From NCBI GenBank assembly GCA_050018455.1, contig JBEKAA010000001.1, positions 62,001-126,000 of the forward strand: 64,000 nucleotides of DNA, written 5' to 3'. A program made the position numbers and the translations under genes. Under the pieces are notes generated by a model. The model ran no database searches, was not told the DNA's origin, and saw nothing but the letters and a program-made list of their open reading frames with translations. The DNA comes from RBG-13-68-16 sp050018455 (lineage in GTDB: Bacteria; Acidobacteriota; Thermoanaerobaculia; Thermoanaerobaculales; Thermoanaerobaculaceae). This document shows, in pieces, positions 53,918-62,309 of the stretch (the first letter of the stretch is position 1; every line of letters starts with the position of its first letter).

Positions 53918-54669
53918 GCACTCTCCTGCACTCCCCGCAGAATCCGCGCGGCAAGAAGCCCAGCACCGAAGCCGTTGTCGATGTTCACCACCGCGACGCC
54001 GGGCGCGCAGGCGTTGAGCATCGCGAGCAGCGGGGCGAGACCCCAGAACGCGGCTCCGTATCCGACGGACGTCGGCACCGCGATCACGGGCGCCGCAACC
54101 AGCCCGGCAACCACGGAAGGCAAAGCGCCCTCCATCCCCGCCACGGCGATCACGACGCCTGCGCGCCGCAGGACGTCCACGTGACCGAGCAGCCTGTGAA
54201 GCCCGGCGATACCGACGTCGTGCACCCGGGTGACACGGGCCCCGAGCGCCTCGGCCGTGACGGCCGCCTCCTCAGCCACGGGAAGATCCGATGTCCCCGC
54301 GCAGACCACCGCCACGACACCCCGCTCACGAGGCGTTCCCGGCAGAACGACCATCCGGGCGACCGCGTGCTGCACCGCCGACGGTACCGCGGCAAGGATG
54401 GCCCGGACATGGTCGTCCGACGCCCTCGTGGCGAGCACCGGTCCCCCTCCGGTTGCGAGCGCCGCAAACGCCGCAGCCGCCTGCTCGGCCGTCTTTCCGG
54501 CGCAGTACACCGCCTCCGCTTCGCCGGTGCGCAGAGCCCGATGAGTGTCGGCCATGACGCCGTCGTCGACTCTGAACGGCAGGTGAGCCAGTTCCTCGCT
54601 CGCCTCGGCGGGCGTCAACTCGCGGCGGGCGACGCGTTCCAGGAGATCCTTCAGAGCGTCCCGGTGCAT
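53914..54669 (-). CDS. larB: Nickel pincer cofactor biosynthesis protein LarB
   Basis: Carboxylates and hydrolyses nicotinic acid adenine dinucleotide in the first step of the nickel-pincer nucleotide pathway for lactate racemase-type enzymes. 251 residues. N-terminal helical part (LKDLLERVARRELTPAEASEEL) and PurE-like C-terminal domain (VVAVVCAGTSDLPVAEEAAVTAEALGA, VAGMEGALPSVVAGLV, PVIAVPTSVGYG). No larA, larC or larE in the window. ATG 54669 lies six bases after TATCAT with no Shine-Dalgarno. Confidence 0.92.
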   Translation of the reverse strand: MHRDALKDLLERVARRELTPAEASEELAHLPFRVDDGVMADTHRALRTGEAEAVYCAGKTAEQAAAAFAALATGGGPVLATRASDDHVRAILAAVPSAVQHAVARMVVLPGTPRERGVVAVVCAGTSDLPVAEEAAVTAEALGARVTRVHDVGIAGLHRLLGHVDVLRRAGVVIAVAGMEGALPSVVAGLVAAPVIAVPTSVGYGAAFWGLAPLLAMLNACAPGVAVVNIDNGFGAGLLAARILRGVQESA

Positions 54670-54675
54670 GGGCCC

Positions 54676-54681
54676 ATGATA
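54676..54681 (-). promoter_or_regulatory. Leaderless-type -10 of larB-aroB
   Basis: TATCAT on the minus strand, immediately after the alr stop codon, then six bases and ATG 54669. Any -35 would lie inside the alr coding sequence. Confidence 0.5.
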
Positions 54682-54682
54682 G

Positions 54683-55843
54683 CTATTCTGCCGGTAACCG
54701 GGGCAGAGCCGGCGAGAGACGAGCGAGAATCTCGTAGTTGATGGTGCCCGCCAGCTCGGCGAGTTCTTCCGCCGATACGCGCTCGTCCCCGTCGGCCCCG
54801 ATCAGGGTCGCGACCTCGCCCTCGGCCACGCCCGGGATGTCGGTGACATCGGCCAGGACTATGTCCATGCAAACGCGTCCCACGACCGGTGCCGGCCTGC
54901 CGTGGACGAGCACCCGCGCCCGGTTCGACAGCGCGCGCGGGTAGCCGTCCGCGTACCCCACCGGCAATACCGCGAGCGTCGTGTCCCTGGTCGGACGGTG
55001 GGTGAGGCCGTACCCGATCGGCGCGCCCCGGGGAACCAGCTTCAACTGCCCGACCCGGACCCGCCAGGCCAGCGCCGGTCGCAGCCTCATCCCGTCGCGT
55101 CCGTGTTCCAGCAGCCACGACAAGTAGGTTTCCTTTGACGGCCAGTGACCGTAGAGCGAGATCCCGATCCGCACCATCGAGAAGTCGGCCTCGCGGAAAA
55201 GAAGTGCAGCGGCCGAACAGGCGGCGTGCACCCAGGGAACCCTGCCGACGGCCGCTTCCACGGAGGCGACGGCGCTGCGAAAACGCTCCAGCTGCTGAAA
55301 CGCGTAGGTGTGGTCGGTCGTATCCTCGATGTTGGCGAAGTGCGTGGCAACGCCGGCGACCTCGAGGCCCATCCGTTTCGCCGCGGCTGCAAAAGCGCCG
55401 GCCTCCGCCGGGTCGACGCCCTGCCGGTGCGTGCCGGTGTCGACCTTCACGTGCACGGGGAGCTTCACGCCGAGGCGGCGTGCGCGCGCCGCAAGAGCGT
55501 CGAGAACCTCGCGCGACGACGCCAGGACGTGGACGTCGCAATCGACGACCTCGTCAACCTGCGCTCCGGTCAGGTACCCCATGACCAGGGTCGGGAGTCG
55601 CACCCCCGCCTTCCGGAGAGCCGTCACCTCCTCCGCGCAGTGCACGCCCAGCATCGTCACGCCTTCCGCCGCACACGTCTTGGCCACGAGTTCCAGACCG
55701 TGTCCGTAGGCGTTTGCCTTCACGACGGCGAGCAAGGCGGTGTCCGCGCCCAGCAGGCCCCTGAAGAGCGAGAGATTCTGCGCGAGGGCGCCGCGGGACA
55801 CCTCGATCCACGAGGTCAGGCCGGCGGTCGAATCGTTAGCCAC
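54683..55843 (-). CDS. alr: Alanine racemase
   Basis: PLP enzyme that supplies D-alanine for peptidoglycan. 386 residues. PLP lysine in VVKANAYGHG, VKVDTGTHRQG (the usual Met after DTG is Thr-His here), RIGISLYG, catalytic Tyr in GYGLTHRP, and VGRVCMD for PLP phosphate/metal. Starts with GTG 55843, seven bases after a TAGACT hexamer with no Shine-Dalgarno, so likely leaderless. Separate transcription unit divergent from the membrane-protein gene. Confidence 0.95.
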   Translation of the reverse strand: MANDSTAGLTSWIEVSRGALAQNLSLFRGLLGADTALLAVVKANAYGHGLELVAKTCAAEGVTMLGVHCAEEVTALRKAGVRLPTLVMGYLTGAQVDEVVDCDVHVLASSREVLDALAARARRLGVKLPVHVKVDTGTHRQGVDPAEAGAFAAAAKRMGLEVAGVATHFANIEDTTDHTYAFQQLERFRSAVASVEAAVGRVPWVHAACSAAALLFREADFSMVRIGISLYGHWPSKETYLSWLLEHGRDGMRLRPALAWRVRVGQLKLVPRGAPIGYGLTHRPTRDTTLAVLPVGYADGYPRALSNRARVLVHGRPAPVVGRVCMDIVLADVTDIPGVAEGEVATLIGADGDERVSAEELAELAGTINYEILARLSPALPRLPAE

Positions 55844-55850
55844 GCCCGGC

Positions 55851-55856
55851 AGTCTA
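55851..55856 (-). promoter_or_regulatory. Leaderless-type -10 of alr
   Basis: TAGACT on the minus strand followed by seven bases and GTG 55843. No Shine-Dalgarno is visible. Confidence 0.5.
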
Positions 55857-55886
55857 ACGGATCCTCATCCCGGAGTGATTCGCGAC

Positions 55887-55892
55887 TAGAAT
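55887..55892 (+). promoter_or_regulatory. Leaderless-type -10 of the membrane-protein gene
   Basis: TAGAAT followed by eight bases and ATG 55901. With the alr hexamer it makes a pair of back-to-back promoters about 30 bases apart. Confidence 0.5.
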
Positions 55893-55900
55893 GCACCTTC

Positions 55901-56989
55901 ATGGAGAGCCCGGCGCCTTCCTGGAAGGAGCGGATCACACGCACGGCCTCGTTCGGCCGCTCGATCCACGAACGCTACTCCCGGCTCTTCTGGACCCTTC
56001 ACTCGACCTGGGCGCTGATCAGCGGCGGCATCGTGCTGGTCCTCGCCCATAACCGTTACGGCTTTCTGCCCTGGGTCGTCCTCTTTCTCACGCTGACTTG
56101 GGCCTCCACGCTGCTGTTCTCCCGCCTTACCGCGGGTCGCGACTCCACAAGGGTGAGGGTAGCCCACAGCTTCGTGTCGTACCTGACGCGGGTCATGTAC
56201 CAGGAGACGCTGTTCTTTCTCCTGCCCTTCTACTTTTACTCGACGACATTCCCGTCCTGGAACAGCGCGTACGTGATCGTGCTGGCCGGGCTCGCCGTGC
56301 TCTCCTGTTTCGACCTGTTGTTCGGCCGTCTCCTGCGTACCGACCGCTGGTTCGCCCTGGGCTTCTTCGCTTTCGTCACGTATTCCGCGCTGCAGTTCTT
56401 CCTGCCGCTGCTCCTCCACGTGAAGATCCACAACGGCGCATACCTGGCCGCCGGGGTCGCCTTCTGCGCCTCGCTGCCGCTCGCGTACTCTGCCCGCGAC
56501 CTGAGGCAGCCGAGGCGTCTGGCCCTAATCGTCGCGGCCCTCGCCGTCATCGTCGGAATCCTGAAGGTTGGTCGCGAGCTCCTGCCCCCCGTTCCCTTGC
56601 GGCTGACCGACCTCAGCCTCGGCACAGGGATCGATCCGAGAACGCTCGAACTCGAGAACGAGTTCCCCGAGGGAAAGCCGGTCGCCGCGGCCAACCTCGC
56701 CGGCCGGCGCCTCATCCTCCGTGCGACGATCTTCTCGCCCGGGCGGCTGCCGCTCCGGGTCCAGATCCGCTTCCTCAATGCCAAAACGACTCTCAGGACT
56801 TCCCGCAACCTGGATGTCGTGGCTCACCGCCGCGGTTTCCGCGTGTGGTACGCGATCAACGCGGGCCCTCAGGGTCTCGCGCCCGGGAAGTATCGAGCCG
56901 AGGTCTGGACGAGCGAAGGACAGCTCGTGGGCCGACAGGAGATCCTCGTCATCGCCGGGGCCCCTACCAGCCCTATCGCAACGCCTTGA
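55901..56989 (+). CDS. Membrane protein, DUF5924/DUF2914-like
   Basis: 362 residues. About seven membrane segments between residues 35 and 225 (LHSTWALISGGIVLVLAHNRYGFLPWVVLFLTL is the DUF5924-type start). The C-terminal 100 residues are soluble and beta-rich, with VWYAINAGPQGLAPGKYRAEVWTSEGQLVG resembling the DUF2914 domain. Function of both domains is unknown. The start is ATG 55901; upstream frame to 55145 is antisense to alr. Its 3' end overlaps the convergent tpx gene by 17 bases. Confidence 0.75.
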   Translation: MESPAPSWKERITRTASFGRSIHERYSRLFWTLHSTWALISGGIVLVLAHNRYGFLPWVVLFLTLTWASTLLFSRLTAGRDSTRVRVAHSFVSYLTRVMYQETLFFLLPFYFYSTTFPSWNSAYVIVLAGLAVLSCFDLLFGRLLRTDRWFALGFFAFVTYSALQFFLPLLLHVKIHNGAYLAAGVAFCASLPLAYSARDLRQPRRLALIVAALAVIVGILKVGRELLPPVPLRLTDLSLGTGIDPRTLELENEFPEGKPVAAANLAGRRLILRATIFSPGRLPLRVQIRFLNAKTTLRTSRNLDVVAHRRGFRVWYAINAGPQGLAPGKYRAEVWTSEGQLVGRQEILVIAGAPTSPIATP

Positions 56990-57488
56990 TTGCCTCGAGG
57001 GCCTCCTCGTAGTTCGGCTCTTGACCCACCTCCGGCACGAGCTGCTGATAGCGCAGGATTCCCGTGTCGTCGATCACCAGAACCGCGCGAGCGAGAAGCC
57101 GCAGCTCCTTGATCAGGAGCCCGTACGCGGTGCCGAATGCGGCGTCTCGATGGTCGGAGAGGGTTTCGAGGTTCGCGATCCCCTCCGTCGCGCAAAAGCG
57201 CTTCTGGGCGAATGGCAGGTCCATCGAGATCACGAGTACTTTGACGCCGTCGCCCAAGCTCGCCGCCTCCTCGTTGAAGCGGCGGGTCTGCGTGGCGCAG
57301 ACCGGGGTGTCCAAGGAGGGAACTGAGTTGATCACGACGGTTTTTCCGGCCGCCTGTGACAGTGAGAACGGCGTCATGTCGCTACGCAGCGCCGCGAAGT
57401 CCGGAGCCTTGCTCCCCACCTGCGGCGACTGGCCGAGCAGAGTGAGCGGCGTTCCCTTGAATGTCACGAATCCGTGCTTTTCATGCAT
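56973..57488 (-). CDS. tpx: Thiol peroxidase Tpx
   Basis: Periplasm- or cytoplasm-located 2-Cys peroxiredoxin that reduces peroxides with thioredoxin. 171 residues. Peroxidatic Cys in SVPSLDTPVCATQTRRF and resolving Cys in AQKRFCATEGI, the standard Tpx pair. VTFKGTPLTLLG at the start is the usual N-terminus. ATG 57488 has GGTGGAG upstream. No signal peptide is visible, so a cytoplasmic location is likely here. Confidence 0.95.
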   Translation of the reverse strand: MHEKHGFVTFKGTPLTLLGQSPQVGSKAPDFAALRSDMTPFSLSQAAGKTVVINSVPSLDTPVCATQTRRFNEEAASLGDGVKVLVISMDLPFAQKRFCATEGIANLETLSDHRDAAFGTAYGLLIKELRLLARAVLVIDDTGILRYQQLVPEVGQEPNYEEALEAIKALR

Positions 57489-57551
57489 GGTCTCCACCTT
57501 CCTCAATGGGCGCGCGAACCACGCCCAGTCCTAGAAGCAACGCCGCGAGCG

Positions 57552-57557
57552 TATCAT
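57552..57557 (+). promoter_or_regulatory. Leaderless-type -10 of the LpdD-like gene
   Basis: TATCAT followed by eight bases and GTG 57566, without a Shine-Dalgarno. Confidence 0.4.
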
Positions 57558-57565
57558 TCCATGCC

Positions 57566-57955
57566 GTGAGCGAACCGTTCCCTCCCGTCACGGTAACCGC
57601 CGGGCGCGGTCGCTTTCGCCTCCACGGGGTGGCATGCCGCGCAGGCACGGATCTCAGCGTGGTGGTCACGGCAGGGGATCGGCCCCACATCGGGTGCGTC
57701 GTGGTCGCCCACCCCCACCCGGCCACCGACGATCGCCGCCGCATCAGCGTGACCAGTTCGGTTCTCGCGACTCCCCCGCATCGCGAAGAGGCCCTCGCGC
57801 GCCCTCTCGCCGAGTCGCTCGCGAGGAAACTCGGTGGCACCGTGGTTGTAGTGGCCGGCGTCCACACCGACCGCCTGACCAGGCGGGGAATCCTCACCTA
57901 CCTCAAGCTCGCTGAGGAACTCGGCGAGAAGCTGCTTCAGCGGCTCGAGTCCTGA
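57566..57955 (+). CDS. LpdD-like (prenylated-flavin chaperone) domain protein
   Basis: 129 residues. The pattern GRPHIGCVVVAHPHP-like segment, then HREEALARPLAESLARKLGGTVVVVAGVHTDRLTRRGI, matches the small LpdD family linked to UbiD-type gallate/phenol decarboxylases, where it is thought to help handle prenylated FMN. No UbiD or UbiX gene lies in this window, so the partner is elsewhere or the role is different. GTG 57566 is chosen from the TATCAT spacing. Its 3' end overlaps the convergent B12-binding gene by 19 bases. Confidence 0.65.
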   Translation: MSEPFPPVTVTAGRGRFRLHGVACRAGTDLSVVVTAGDRPHIGCVVVAHPHPATDDRRRISVTSSVLATPPHREEALARPLAESLARKLGGTVVVVAGVHTDRLTRRGILTYLKLAEELGEKLLQRLES

Positions 57956-58356
57956 TTTTCCTCCGCCCCGAGGCGTTCTCGCAGGAACCGCACGATCTCC
58001 CGTGTGTCCGTTCCCGGGGGAAAGACGCGCTCCACGCCTTGCTCGCGCAGAAGCGAGACGTCCTCCTCCGGGATCACCCCGCCGCCGAACACCAGGACGT
58101 CGCCAGCGCCCGCCACCCGCAGTGCGCTCACAACGGCCGGGAAAAGCTCGCGATGCGCTCCCGAGAGGCTGGACAGCCCCACAGCATCAACGTCCTCCTG
58201 CACCGCCGCCATGGCGATCTGCGCCGGAGTTTGTCGTAGTCCGGTGTAGATGACCTCGAAACCCGCGTCTCGCAGCGCCCGCGCGACCACCATGGCCCCG
58301 CGGTCGTGCCCGTCCAGACCGGGTTTGGCAACCAGGATTCTCTTGGGTGTTGTCAC
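57937..58356 (-). CDS. Cobalamin-binding domain protein (methylmalonyl-CoA mutase C-terminal type)
   Basis: 139 residues comprising only the B12-binding Rossmann domain. KPGLDGHDRGA carries the DxHxxG motif whose His ligates cobalt; GLSSLSGAH and VFGGGVIP complete the base-off/His-on pattern. In acyl-CoA mutases this is the small subunit; the large catalytic subunit is not in the window. GTG 58356 has GGAGG upstream. It could be a subunit of a distant mutase. Confidence 0.9.
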   Translation of the reverse strand: MTTPKRILVAKPGLDGHDRGAMVVARALRDAGFEVIYTGLRQTPAQIAMAAVQEDVDAVGLSSLSGAHRELFPAVVSALRVAGAGDVLVFGGGVIPEEDVSLLREQGVERVFPPGTDTREIVRFLRERLGAEENQDSSR

Positions 58357-58480
58357 TCCGCACGGCCTCCGGCGGTAGTATCGCCCGGCTGGCGACACGC
58401 GACAAGTGGAGGACCAGTGCCTTGATTTTTCGAGCGGACCGCCCGTAAGCTCGCGCGTCGTCCTCTGGAGGGACCGCCAA

Positions 58481-60514
58481 ATGGAGACCACTCACCGCAC
58501 CCTGCCTGAGAATGCCTACCGCAAACTGAAGTCCGGTGAGATCTACCAGCCCGTCGTCGCCGCCGAGACTCAGGTCCCGGAGTTCACACGCCGCTCCGTC
58601 CTCCTTGGCCTCGTGATGGCGGCCGTCTTCTCCGCGGCCGCGGCCTTTCTCGGCCTGAAAGCAGGGCAAGTGTTCGAGGCGGCAATCCCGATCGCGATTA
58701 TCGCCGTGGGCGTCGGGGTGGTGCTACCGAGGCGGTCGACTCTCCTGGAGAACGTCATCGTGCAGTCGGTGGGGGCGGCTTCCGGCCTGGTTGTCGCCGG
58801 CTCGATCTTCACCCTTCCCGCGCTCTTCATCCTCGGCCTCGACGTCAACCTGTTCAAGCTCTTTCTCGTGGCGTTGCTCGGGGGAGCTCTGGGGATCCTC
58901 TTCCTTGTCCCTCTGCGCCGCTACTTCGTCAGCGAAATGCACGGTGAGTTCCCCTTCCCCGAGGCGACCGCCACTACCGAGGTGCTCGTCGCGGGCGAGG
59001 GTGGCGGCAACCAGGCAAAGGTGCTCGTCGCTGCCGCGGCGATCGGCGGAGTGTTCGACTTCGTGATCATCCATCTCGAGGGGTGGGCCGAGGTGTTCAC
59101 CACGAGATCGGTCGGGTTCCTGGCAGGCTTGGCCGAACGCGCCAAGCTTGTGCTGCGAGTCGACGTTCTGGCCTCGATCCTCGGCCTCGGGTACATCATC
59201 GGCTTGAAATACTCTGCGATCATCTGCGCAGGTTCCTTCCTCTCCTGGTTCTTGCTGGTCCCGCTGGTCGGACATTTTGGCGCCCACCTTGGCGTGTCCA
59301 TCCCGCCGGTAGCGGACGGGACCCTTATCGGGACGATGTCCGCAGAGGCGATCTTTCGAAGCTACGTCCGCCACATTGGGATCGGAGGCATCGCCGCCGC
59401 CGGAATCATGGGGATCCTCCGCTCGTGGCGCGTAATAGCGAAGGCGTTCGCCATGGGGTTCACCGAACTGTTCGGCCGCAAGACCAAGCACTCCGCACCG
59501 GCGGCGGTTCTCCGTACCGATCGCGATCTTCCCATAGGCATCGTGATGGGCGGGATCCTGGTGGTCGCTTTCGCGGCCTGGCTCTTCTTCAGGTTCGGCG
59601 TGCTCTCCTCCGAACCCGCGGCGACGACGCTCTCGCTCATCGCTCTCGCCGTCGTAGTCGTGATTTCCTTCCTGTTCACGACCGTCGCGGCCAGGGCTAT
59701 TGCAACGGTCGGGACAAATCCGGTCTCGGGGATGACCCTCATGACCTTGATCTTGACCTCCGTTTTCCTGGTAGAGGCCGGGCTCTCCGGGAAGGCGGGA
59801 ATGCTCGCCGCCCTCCTCATCGGCGGCGTGGTGTGCACGGCTCTCTCCATGGCGGGCGGCCTGATCACGGACCTCAAGATTGGCTACTGGCTCGGCTCCA
59901 CGCCAGCCGTGCAGCAGCGGTCCAAGCTTCTCGGAACAATCGTCGCCGCCGCCACCGTCGGGGCCGTGATCCTGTTGCTCAACCAGGCGTACGGGTTCGT
60001 GCCCTCCGCCATCCACCCGGCGGATAAGGTGTTCGCCGCCCCTCAGGCCAACGCGATGGCCGCCGTGATCAAGACGCTCATGTCGAACGAGCCGGTCCCG
60101 TGGCTGCTCTACGGCATTGGCGCGCTCATCGCTATGACGATGCAGATGATCGGCGTGCCTTCGCTCGCCTTCGCGCTGGGGATGTACATCCCCCTGGAGC
60201 TGAACGTCCCGCTCGTTGTCGGCGGTCTGATCGCGCATTTCGTGCAGAGGTCCGCACGGGGCGATGAAAGGCTGGCCCAGGCGCGGGGCACCCGCGGGAC
60301 CCTGATTGCCTCCGGGTTCATCGCTGGCGGCGCCCTCATGGGCGTCATAGCGGCTGTCCTGAAGATCCTGAACTTCTGGACCGGCGTGGGGGTGGGCTAC
60401 GCCGCTCTCGGCAACGGCGCCGGCCGCCGGGGTGAAATCCTTGCGCTGCTCATGTACCTGGCGCTGGCCGCGTACATGTTCTGGGACGCGAAGCGCGCCA
60501 AGGCCGAGCCCTAG
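58481..60514 (+). CDS. OPT-family oligopeptide transporter
   Basis: 677 residues with about 14-16 membrane segments. The N-terminal half has FTRRSVLLGLVMAAVFSAAAAFLGLKAGQVFEAAIPIAI and RRYFVSEMHGEFPFPEATATTEVLVAGEGG, the signature wording of bacterial OPT proteins. Takes up peptides or metal-chelate peptides by proton symport; exact cargo unknown. ATG 58481 has CTGGAGGGA at the right distance; the frame to 58406 is not needed. Single-gene unit. Confidence 0.92.
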   Translation: METTHRTLPENAYRKLKSGEIYQPVVAAETQVPEFTRRSVLLGLVMAAVFSAAAAFLGLKAGQVFEAAIPIAIIAVGVGVVLPRRSTLLENVIVQSVGAASGLVVAGSIFTLPALFILGLDVNLFKLFLVALLGGALGILFLVPLRRYFVSEMHGEFPFPEATATTEVLVAGEGGGNQAKVLVAAAAIGGVFDFVIIHLEGWAEVFTTRSVGFLAGLAERAKLVLRVDVLASILGLGYIIGLKYSAIICAGSFLSWFLLVPLVGHFGAHLGVSIPPVADGTLIGTMSAEAIFRSYVRHIGIGGIAAAGIMGILRSWRVIAKAFAMGFTELFGRKTKHSAPAAVLRTDRDLPIGIVMGGILVVAFAAWLFFRFGVLSSEPAATTLSLIALAVVVVISFLFTTVAARAIATVGTNPVSGMTLMTLILTSVFLVEAGLSGKAGMLAALLIGGVVCTALSMAGGLITDLKIGYWLGSTPAVQQRSKLLGTIVAAATVGAVILLLNQAYGFVPSAIHPADKVFAAPQANAMAAVIKTLMSNEPVPWLLYGIGALIAMTMQMIGVPSLAFALGMYIPLELNVPLVVGGLIAHFVQRSARGDERLAQARGTRGTLIASGFIAGGALMGVIAAVLKILNFWTGVGVGYAALGNGAGRRGEILALLMYLALAAYMFWDAKRAKAEP

Positions 60515-60542
60515 CGCGCCGTTCGAAACACCCGGGCTCTGG

Positions 60543-61385
60543 CTACTTCGGCTCGGCCGGAGCCGGGGGCACCTGAGGCGCTGTGCCGAGGGTCGTGGGC
60601 GAGACTATCGACATCACGTTCGTCGGAGCGGCGTTGGGCGAGATACTTGCGGGCGTCGTCGACGCGGTCTTCGGCGCCGCGCCCGCCCCAGCTGGCTGCG
60701 TCTTCGGCACGGACGGCGTCGGAACCGACTTGATCTCCTGCCAGTTGAGATCGACGGCGACCTGAGACGGCTCTCCCTCCATCGTCACCGCTGCGCTGAT
60801 CGTCCCCTGCTTCCCCGGCTCGAGTTTGCCCGCCAGGGTGCCGGCACCGCCGGCAATGGGCTTGCCCGCCTGGTCGAGGATGCGGACGACGGCGCTGACG
60901 CTTTGAACGGTGGTCTTCCCCTGGTTCGCCACGGTGGCCGTAATCGTCCATTGCCCTTTTGCGGTCATCTTCTTGTCATAGCTGACCAGGACCACCTGGC
61001 CGCCAAGATCGGGCTGTTCATCCTTCTTTTCCGCCTCGTCCCCTTCGTCCGCGGCTTCAATGTGCTGGACATCGGCGTCCGTCACGACCAGCGCCCCGCT
61101 CTTGCCGGAGGATTTCGCTCCGAGGAACGGGCTGTGCGGACTGGAGTCGGGGGTGGGCTTGGGCTGCGGTGCCTTTTCGCCGCTGGCCGCCTTCGTGGCC
61201 TGGAGGTCGACGGCGGTCACCGGGTAGGCCTCACGCTTGCCGTTGGCGTACTGGACCGTCACATAGCTGGCGTTCACCGTGTAGCTCGCGACCTCCAGAC
61301 GCTTCCCGCCAGCCAGCACGACGGTAACGGCGTGCGCCTCCGCGGCGACGACCAACGCAGCAAGGAGCATGACAAGTCTCTTCAC
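60543..61385 (-). CDS. Secreted protein with FxLYD-like domain
   Basis: 280 residues. Signal peptide RLVMLLAALVVAAEAHA, then a short beta domain (GGKRLEVASYTVNASYVTVQYANGKREAYPVTAVDL, an SHOCT-free strand pattern common in acidobacterial secreted proteins), an acidic linker, and an FxLYD/CARDB-like domain at about 125-205 (GQWTITATVANQGKTTVQSVSAVVRILDQ). The last 70 residues are Pro/Ala/Thr-rich and probably disordered. GTG 61385 follows GGAGGT. Envelope protein of unknown role. Confidence 0.72.
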   Translation of the reverse strand: MKRLVMLLAALVVAAEAHAVTVVLAGGKRLEVASYTVNASYVTVQYANGKREAYPVTAVDLQATKAASGEKAPQPKPTPDSSPHSPFLGAKSSGKSGALVVTDADVQHIEAADEGDEAEKKDEQPDLGGQVVLVSYDKKMTAKGQWTITATVANQGKTTVQSVSAVVRILDQAGKPIAGGAGTLAGKLEPGKQGTISAAVTMEGEPSQVAVDLNWQEIKSVPTPSVPKTQPAGAGAAPKTASTTPASISPNAAPTNVMSIVSPTTLGTAPQVPPAPAEPK

Positions 61386-61492
61386 CTCGCACCTCCAAAG
61401 CCCGTCAAGACTATGATAGTGCTCCTCGATGGAATCGGCCATGGGTACCGGCCATTCGAGACGCGTTCAGACACCCTGGAGCGGATGCGGCC

Positions 61493-61528
61493 AAAGCAAA
61501 GCGCCCCGGCTCGGAAGAACCGGGGCGC
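61493..61528 (-). terminator. Intrinsic-type terminator of the OmpA-family gene
   Basis: A perfect 9-base stem, GCGCCCCGG (61501-61509) with CCGGGGCGC (61520-61528), and a 10-base loop, lies 28 bases after the stop of the OmpA-type gene. Reading the minus strand, TTTGCTTTGG follows the stem, a weak T-rich tail. Confidence 0.7.
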
Positions 61529-61556
61529 CGGTATCAGCCCATCCGATGCGTGAGGA

Positions 61557-62198
61557 TCAGTAGAGAACCACGAGCGTCACGCGGCGGTTCTTCGCGCGGC
61601 CGTCTGCAGTCTTGTTGTCCGCGACCGGCTTGTACTTCCCGTAGGAAACAGCGTTCATGCGGTGCAGCGGGAAGCCGTGCTGCATGTTCAGGTACTGAAG
61701 AACCGTCTCGGCGCGGGTCTGGCCGAGCCCGAGGTTTACCTTCTCGGAGCCGATGCCGTCGGTGTGTCCCTGAATCTCGATGTAAACGTTCTTGTTCTCG
61801 TCCTTCACCCGCTTCGCGAACGCGTCGAGCGCCGCCTTCGCCTCGGCCGACAGGTCACTCTTGTTGAAGCCGAAGTGCACCGCTTCGTCGGTCAAGGTAA
61901 CCTCGAACAGGAAGCTGTGATTCGCGAGCTTGTTCGCCTCGTTGGCGCGGGCGAGCGCTTCCTTGGTCGTGTCCGACAGCTTCGCGATCTGCTCGTTCTG
62001 CATCGCGTCGGACTTCTTCAGGTTGGTGACGTCCATCTGGGTCGCTTCGACCTGCTTCTGGACCTCACCGATCTTGGCGTCCGAACCCTTGGTCGCGGCC
62101 GCCACCTGCTCTTGGACGTAGGTCTTGGTAGCGCAACCGGTTACGCCGAGTATCACAACCAACCCCACCGCAAGAACAACCAACACCGACTTTCTCAT
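61557..62198 (-). CDS. OmpA-family peptidoglycan-associated lipoprotein
   Basis: 213 residues. Lipobox LGVTGC with the lipidated Cys near residue 22. A coiled-coil segment (about 25-85, GEVQKQVEATQMDVTNLKKSD) is followed by an OmpA/Pal C-terminal domain: HFGFNKSDLSAEAKAAL, IEIQGHTDGIGSEKVNLGLGQTRAETV, and GRAKNRRVTLVVL with the Asp/Arg contacts for meso-diaminopimelate. It ties the outer membrane to peptidoglycan. ATG 62198 has GGGAGG; the promoter is at 62262-62292 and a terminator follows, so it is monocistronic. Confidence 0.9.
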   Translation of the reverse strand: MRKSVLVVLAVGLVVILGVTGCATKTYVQEQVAAATKGSDAKIGEVQKQVEATQMDVTNLKKSDAMQNEQIAKLSDTTKEALARANEANKLANHSFLFEVTLTDEAVHFGFNKSDLSAEAKAALDAFAKRVKDENKNVYIEIQGHTDGIGSEKVNLGLGQTRAETVLQYLNMQHGFPLHRMNAVSYGKYKPVADNKTADGRAKNRRVTLVVLY

Positions 62199-62261
62199 GA
62201 GATTCCTCCCTTTGCTCCCTCTCATCTTCACGTTTTGACCCGTTCGCACATCAGCTCTAGC

Positions 62262-62292
62262 GTTATAGCACAACATTCCCTTGACCTGTCAA
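62262..62292 (-). promoter_or_regulatory. Promoter of the OmpA-type gene with overlapping inverted repeat
   Basis: TTGACA (62292-62287) and an extended -10 TGCTATAAC (TATAAC at 62267-62262) are 19 bases apart on the minus strand; the TGn extension could compensate for the long spacer. The -35 lies in TTGAC-CT-GTCAA (62281-62292), a perfect 5-base inverted repeat that could be an operator. Leader is about 55-60 bases with GGGAGG before ATG 62198. Confidence 0.5.
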
Positions 62293-62309
62293 GTCCTTCC
62301 ACGCCCCTC

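Noticed and set aside
60505..60539. GAGCCC...GGGCTC inverted repeat between the OPT and FxLYD genes as a terminator
   Set aside because: Stem of only six bases, loop of more than 20 bases and no T-run on either strand.
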